Source: Paenibacillus sp. MMS20-IR301 (GTDB lineage: Bacteria > Bacillota > Bacilli > Paenibacillales > Paenibacillaceae). Taken from it: a DNA stretch of 64,000 nucleotides. Made by a program: the position numbers and the translations under genes. A model generated the notes under the pieces. It did not search any database. It was given only the letters and a program-made list of their open reading frames with translations, and was not told where the DNA came from. Position 1 is the stretch's first letter; every line of letters begins with the position of its first letter. Of the stretch, positions 63,442 through 64,000 are shown piece by piece. The stretch is taken from assembly GCF_032302195.1 (NCBI RefSeq), contig NZ_CP135275.1:6105501-6169500 (forward strand), in the 5' to 3' direction.

Positions 63442-64000
63442 CTACCGCAGCAGTGCCGGATTTATGGCCGGAACGAGACCTTCGGCTGCAGCCCGGTTCA
63501 GCAAAGCAGAGATTGCACCATAACCGTCATCTCCCAGATTCATGGAGAATTCATTGACGTACAAATCGATGTGCGATTTGGCTACCTCAGGGGAGAGCTC
63601 CTGGGCGTGGCTCAGAACATATTCCTGAGTATCGAGCGGATGGTCCCAGGCATGCTGCAGCGAGCTGCGGATCCAGCCGGTAATGGCTTCATGGTCCAGA
63701 TCCCGGCGGGCAATGATGGCCCCGAGCGGAATCGGCAGACCGGTATCGCTCTCCCACCAGCTGCCCAGATCGGCGAGCAGTTGGAGATTATAGGAAGGGT
63801 AGGTGAACCGTGCCTCGTGAATCACCAGACCGGCATCGATTGCCCCGCTCTGCACCGCAGGCATAATCTCATCAAACGGCATGACGATAATCTCGGCAGG
63901 GTCGCCCGATACCTGCTGCGCTGCCCACAGGCGGAACAGCAGGTAGGCTGTGGAGCGCTCGCTCGGAACAGCGATTTTCCGTCCGGACAGCTCACGCGGG
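63442..64000 (-). CDS. mqnD: 1,4-dihydroxy-6-naphthoate synthase (MqnD), 5' end outside window
   Basis: About 186 C-terminal residues. The frame runs through the right edge and upstream of 63882 reads RELSGRKIAVPSERSTAYLLFRLW, then MPFDEIMPAVQSGAIDAGLVIHEARFTYPSY, GLPIPLGAIIARRDL and LYVNEFSMNLGDDGYGAI, all characteristic of MqnD. The enzyme makes 1,4-dihydroxy-6-naphthoate from cyclic dehypoxanthine futalosine in the futalosine route to menaquinone. Confidence 0.85.
   Translation of the reverse strand, partial: PRELSGRKIAVPSERSTAYLLFRLWAAQQVSGDPAEIIVMPFDEIMPAVQSGAIDAGLVIHEARFTYPSYNLQLLADLGSWWESDTGLPIPLGAIIARRDLDHEAITGWIRSSLQHAWDHPLDTQEYVLSHAQELSPEVAKSHIDLYVNEFSMNLGDDGYGAISALLNRAAAEGLVPAINPALLR

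Noticed and set aside
1..64000. CRISPR array, tRNA or rRNA genes, prophage or restriction-modification operon
   Set aside because: No regularly spaced repeats, no cloverleaf or rRNA sequence and no phage structural genes were seen on either strand.

Overview
The window reads as chromosomal DNA of a Paenibacillus-like member of the Bacillales. The signs are strong AGGAGG-type ribosome-binding sites, frequent GTG and TTG starts, sigma-A promoters, a type B L31 gene, YesM/YesN-type two-component pairs, many sugar ABC-transport genes and FapA/HxlR/DUF2339 family proteins. I identified the organism from protein character only. There are no rRNA or tRNA genes, no CRISPR array and no prophage. One intact insertion sequence is present.

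Layout. 0-6.4 kb: the end of an exopolysaccharide operon like Bacillus subtilis ydaK-ydaL-ydaM-ydaN, with a TTG-start deacetylase-like protein, a GT2 synthase, a BcsB-like partner and a membrane-bound degenerate GGDEF receptor. 6.4-16.4 kb: an SDR protein, rpmE2 behind a probable Zur operator, an unexplained intergenic stretch, a diguanylate cyclase, a stalk-domain protein, a DUF2339/DUF3999/metallo-beta-lactamase cluster and a small unknown gene. 16.4-21.4 kb: a cold-shock gene with a long leader hairpin, two dispersed repeats, and a YesM/YesN pair with an orphan sugar-binding lipoprotein. 21.4-28.6 kb: a methyltransferase, a MATE pump, the formaldehyde-fixing hxlA-hxlB pair with an HxlR regulator, an ene-reductase, a second HxlR regulator and pepT. 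28.7-30.7 kb: a TasA/camelysin-like surface protein with an LPDTA anchor and its class D sortase, behind a pseudoknotted leader RNA. 31-41 kb: an LLM oxidoreductase, then a LacI-controlled alpha-glucoside uptake operon ending in a GH65 phosphorylase fused to beta-phosphoglucomutase. 41-55 kb: a sensor GGDEF-EAL protein, an acetyltransferase, an aldehyde dehydrogenase, an HcpR-like regulator divergent from hcp, a LysR/aldo-keto reductase pair divergent from an EamA exporter, a FapA-family gene under a c-di-GMP-I riboswitch, and a FUSC-family protein. 55-59.3 kb: a potABCD polyamine operon. 59.3-64 kb: an IS4-family element inserted in a dispersed repeat with a 9-bp target duplication, a PD-(D/E)XK-winged-helix protein, a methyltransferase and the end of mqnD.

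How the parts connect. Cyclic di-GMP is the recurring theme: one likely synthase (8.1 kb), one bifunctional sensor (41.3 kb), one probable protein receptor fused to a polysaccharide operon (5.5 kb) and one RNA receptor (53.7 kb). Together with the sortase-anchored TasA-like protein, the window carries several surface and biofilm functions. The sugar operon is self-contained from regulator to glucose 6-phosphate.

The most novel-looking signals are the pseudoknot leader at 30.55-30.64 kb, the riboswitch-fapA unit at 53.7 kb, the HcpR-type palindrome at 47.03 kb, the Zur site at 7.3 kb and the two repeat families.
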